A model generated the notes under the pieces. The model was not told where the DNA came from. It ran no database searches and saw only the letters and a program-made list of their open reading frames with translations. A stretch of 64,000 nucleotides of DNA from Numida meleagris (taxonomy: Eukaryota; Chordata; Aves; Galliformes; Numididae): NCBI RefSeq assembly GCF_002078875.1, contig NC_034410.1, positions 80,668,240 to 80,732,239 on the forward strand. Direction: 5' to 3'. The translations under genes were made by a program, and so were the position numbers. Shown in pieces: positions 60,700 to 64,000 of this stretch. Each line of letters begins with the position of its first letter. Positions within the stretch are counted from its first letter, which is position 1.

Positions 60700-63272
60700 A
60701 CATTCTAAAAGAATGAGAGGCCCTTAAACTTAGGAAAAACAAAAAAAGAGAGAGAGACAGACAGAACTGACTGAAATATAAATGGAACATTTCACATTTT
60801 AAGCAATGAAAGTCCAAAATGATTATGTCACATAGAATGGATATAAATATATATGCTTTATAATCAGCTCATTGAGTTCACTCTGTCAATGACAGAATAA
60901 TGACTGAATATCTTTGCTTCCAGGAATAATTTCAGTCTACTTAATAGCTTTCTGAATGGCACCAAGAACCACAAAGTTTCTCCAGTCCATTAGTAAAAAG
61001 AGTGCATCTCCTTTATAACTCTGCACCATCCTTCGAATGTTCCATTCTCTCTGGATGTTTGTTTGCTGCCATGGGAGAAGAAATGTGTTCCTCTGTCTAA
61101 AACAGCCCTTCCAGGCTCTCCATCTTTTAGAAACACAGCATGCATGGGAAAGCCAGGAAGCAATATAAATATAATTCACTACTATGATCATGACCACCTT
61201 TTCCTGCAATCAGGAGAAACAGATGACGACTGTAGGCTGAGACTTGTTACTACTACAGGAGTCACCTCCCTGGGGAGTCAGTGCTTCTCTGTGAGTCTGA
61301 ATTTCATGTCTTTCCTGCAGTTCCTTCAGCTGTAGAGCTCTATATCTCTTTTGATTATGCTTCTGCAAGAAAAATTAAAGCTTTCAGTGAGAAATTACTT
61401 GCATCTCTGAGCTGAACAGAGTCAAACATTCAATGGCTAAGGGTTTGCTGATGAGCAATATGATCTCCTGTGGTGTAAGCAAACACATATGAACTCATTA
61501 GATATTTGCCAATAATACTGTTTTCTCAGAGGTGGGCATCCTTTTCCTGTGGCTTTCTGGAGTATCATTGAATTCAATGGTAGTTGCTCTCTGAATTTAA
61601 GTGCACTTGTAAAGTACTTACTGTGATGATGGAGTTGACCAATCTGCTCTTCAAGCCTCCTGCTTGATGGAGTGGTTGATGCTCTAGGAACAAATGAGAA
61701 GGCATGGAAATTAACAGAGCAGACAGCTCAAGGATAATGTGAGGTCCTGGGCCTGGGCAGGATGAGAAAGCCATGGGACATGGCCAGTAGGGTTTTCAGT
61801 GACCTCAGTGACATATACACTCATAACAGAAACATAGTTATGTTAGAAGTAACACTCTTCATACTTCTTCCAAAAGCACTTGAATGTAAGCACTAGTTTC
61901 CCAGGCAATTAGGACTACTCTGGGAACATTACTCTTAATAAGAAACTTTACAATGATTTTCAAAAAGATTCTGCTTTGTGTGGAATATTGTGTTATCCTT
62001 CCTAATACCTGCACTAAAATCTCAGAACTATCAAAGGTGATTTGCAATTCATTAGTTTTATCACTACTTCAGAAAAAGTTGTTTTAGAGATCAAAGAGAG
62101 ATTTGAAATCCCAAACATCTGATAAAATTAAACCTAATTCTATGTTAGAAGATAAGGGCTGGCTCCAGAGTAGGACAACTTGCGCACAGCATAAGTAGCT
62201 GACAGACAGAGTCAGAAAGCAGTTGTAATGATAATGAGGTGGCAAGGGAAAACTCACTTAATCTACTCACTTTAAAACATCAAAAACTAAAAGCTTTACT
62301 ATACTCTTTTTTATTCCAGGTCCTTTGGTGATGTGTTTTTATGTTAATGAGAAGGATGTGGAGAAAGGAAAATAAGGACATCACCCTCTTTTCTTTCAAG
62401 TCTTAATACAAATAGGACAAAAAACTTAATAGCTATATGTCAGTACTTCTTACTGATGCATCAATATGAAATATATTTGTATATCTTATTATAAATCCAA
62501 GGAATGATAGAGGATACAGGTCCCAAAAAATGGATGTGGAGGGGTATGCTCTCACTAAGAAAGCTGAAGAAATATTGTGTGTAACTGTATGCAGGTGAAG
62601 AGCTTGAGGAACTCATTTTCTGTACATCAGTGACATACCGAGATGTCATAAGAGACCTGAACAGCAGTCTTTAGTGCATGAAGGAATTAGAAGACTTCAT
62701 TGTATAAACGTCAGTATGAGAGTCAAGGCAACAACAAATTACATCAGCAGCAGTATCACAAACTTCTATAATTCTTTGCTGTTTAACAGCTGAAAATGTT
62801 CTCTGGTTAGTGAATAACTAATGAATATGTAGCATAATTTATACTATTAAAATTAAGAGCTGCTTCTTATTGACTTTGTTGACCTTTGATACAAACTCTG
62901 CCAATAAATATTTTTTAAATAGATAATGCTTGCAGGAGAACAAAGATTTATACAATCAAATACATGCAGATAGATTTTCCATAGCAACATTTATTCATTT
63001 TTAGTAAACAGAATTTACTCTTGAGGTTCTGATAAGAAATTGAATGAATATCCAGAGAAGACACTGCAAGATGATTTCATCATATAATTAAATCTCTCTG
63101 GCATGCAGAGACAATGTTACGGCATGCTCATTGGTGATCTTCTGATAACCAATGTGTGTGACTATGCATACACTTTGCTACTGACAAGTCTGCGGAAAAG
63201 GAAACGTATTCATCTGGGTTTCTTAGTTGATTGGCTTTATGTGCTATCACACATTTAGACAATGCATTCAAA

Positions 63273-63305
63273 CTTTGTTTGTTTGTTTGTTTGTTGGTTT
63301 GTTTT
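63273..63305. repeat. (GTTT)n microsatellite
   Basis: About seven GTTT units with one GGTT variant. Confidence 0.9.
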
Positions 63306-63799
63306 CAGTCAAAAGGGTCCAGAAATTTTAAATTTTGTGGAAGAGTTGAAGAAAGTTGTTTTGTAGAAGAATTAGGTCCCATAACTATATAACTGATGTC
63401 TCTGAAGAAGCACCAAATACATGATCACTTGCAGAAAAATCGGAAGTCAGAAACAATGTAGGCATTCCATCAGGAAGGCCAGTTTTGAACCTTCAGATTC
63501 TACAGGCAATAATATATGTTATTGGAGGTTATATTTACAACAAATTAGGCCCAGACCACAGGAAAAGGCTACCTATGAAGGAAGTTTAGAAGTTGAAGTA
63601 TTGAAGTATTACAGCTACTGCAAGCTGTTCCAGTATTTACTCTTTGTCTAAATATATACATAAATATATATTATGCCTACTCAAAAGATGTTCTGTTATT
63701 TATCTAAACTTTAGGTATAAATCAACTTAAAAGCTCTTTTGTACAATAACAACTTGTCAACTTTTATATGATATTTTTGTTGCAGTAAAAAGAAAGCAT

Positions 63800-63885
63800 A
63801 TGTGTGTATATCTATATCTACATATCTATATTCATACCTATACATGCATATGAAAGTATGTGTATGTGTATATGTATATACACTG
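63800..63885. repeat. TG/TA-rich alternating tract
   Basis: Alternating pyrimidine-purine sequence built of TATG, TGTA, TATC and CATA steps; imperfect. Confidence 0.75.
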
Positions 63886-64000
63886 TTGGAGTGCAGTGTG
63901 CTCAGGAGTACGCAGCTAATGATTTACTGATGATTTACGATGTAATCTTAGATGAAAGAAGTAGGTGGTATTGTGTGGAATGCAATGTTTCTAGTGTTCT

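Larger units (their letters stand above)
59269..64000. other. AT-rich non-coding DNA to window end
   Basis: No gene or interspersed element recognised. Simple repeats lie at 59719, 60664, 60746, 63273 and 63800. Open frames up to 115 codons lack motifs. Confidence 0.55.

Overview
This is vertebrate nuclear DNA, almost certainly from a bird. The evidence is the repeat content. CR1 LINE fragments with the typical CR1 3' end (tandem ATTCTATG or ATTCTGTG octamers, no poly-A) occur on both strands from one end to the other, together with solo LTRs of endogenous retrovirus families I know from avian genomes. The order or species cannot be fixed from the sequence. The background is AT-rich and full of microsatellites. 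I recognise no host coding exon, tRNA, rRNA or CRISPR array. The window reads as an intergenic desert or the inside of a very long intron. Most open frames are short chance frames; those with meaning are pieces of CR1 ORF2.

Layout: 1-9 kb is AT-rich DNA with a CR1 tail (about 3.6 kb) and a CR1 fragment (6.3-7.0 kb). 9-19 kb holds a weak LTR relic, a GC-rich islet (13.3-13.6 kb), an LTR R-U5 fragment (15.1 kb), an ERVL-type solo LTR (15.6-16.1 kb) and a CR1 plus a chimeric segment (17.6-18.2 kb). 19-29 kb is the densest part: a solo LTR with a 5-bp target duplication, two 3'-truncated CR1 pieces, another ERVL-type LTR, a 1.9-kb CR1 piece keeping endonuclease and reverse-transcriptase regions, an LTR of an alpharetrovirus-like type, and a CR1 flanked by a duplicated block. 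29-40 kb is mostly unique, apart from a GC-rich block at 32.0-32.7 kb. 40-45 kb has a second solo LTR with target duplication and the best-preserved CR1 (44.0-45.0 kb). 45-54 kb is mostly unique, ending in an old CR1 (52.9-53.8 kb). 54-60 kb has a 566-bp inverted duplication joined to a CR1 tail, a decayed LTR, a 755-base assembly gap between two pentanucleotide satellites, and a CR1. The rest is unique or simple-sequence DNA.

The main observation is structural. Two independent pairs of duplicated non-repeat blocks (45066-45631 with inverted copy 54302-54867; 27857-28089 with direct copy 17959-18173) share one unusual topology. In one copy the block lies just 3' of a CR1. In the other the same block is joined 5' of a short CR1 3' tail (96 and 28 nt), with 3-4 nt of microhomology at the join. 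This is what would be expected if CR1 target-primed reverse transcription started on a CR1 tail and then switched template onto RNA read through from CR1 into its 3' flank. DNA-level microhomology-mediated rearrangement is the main alternative.
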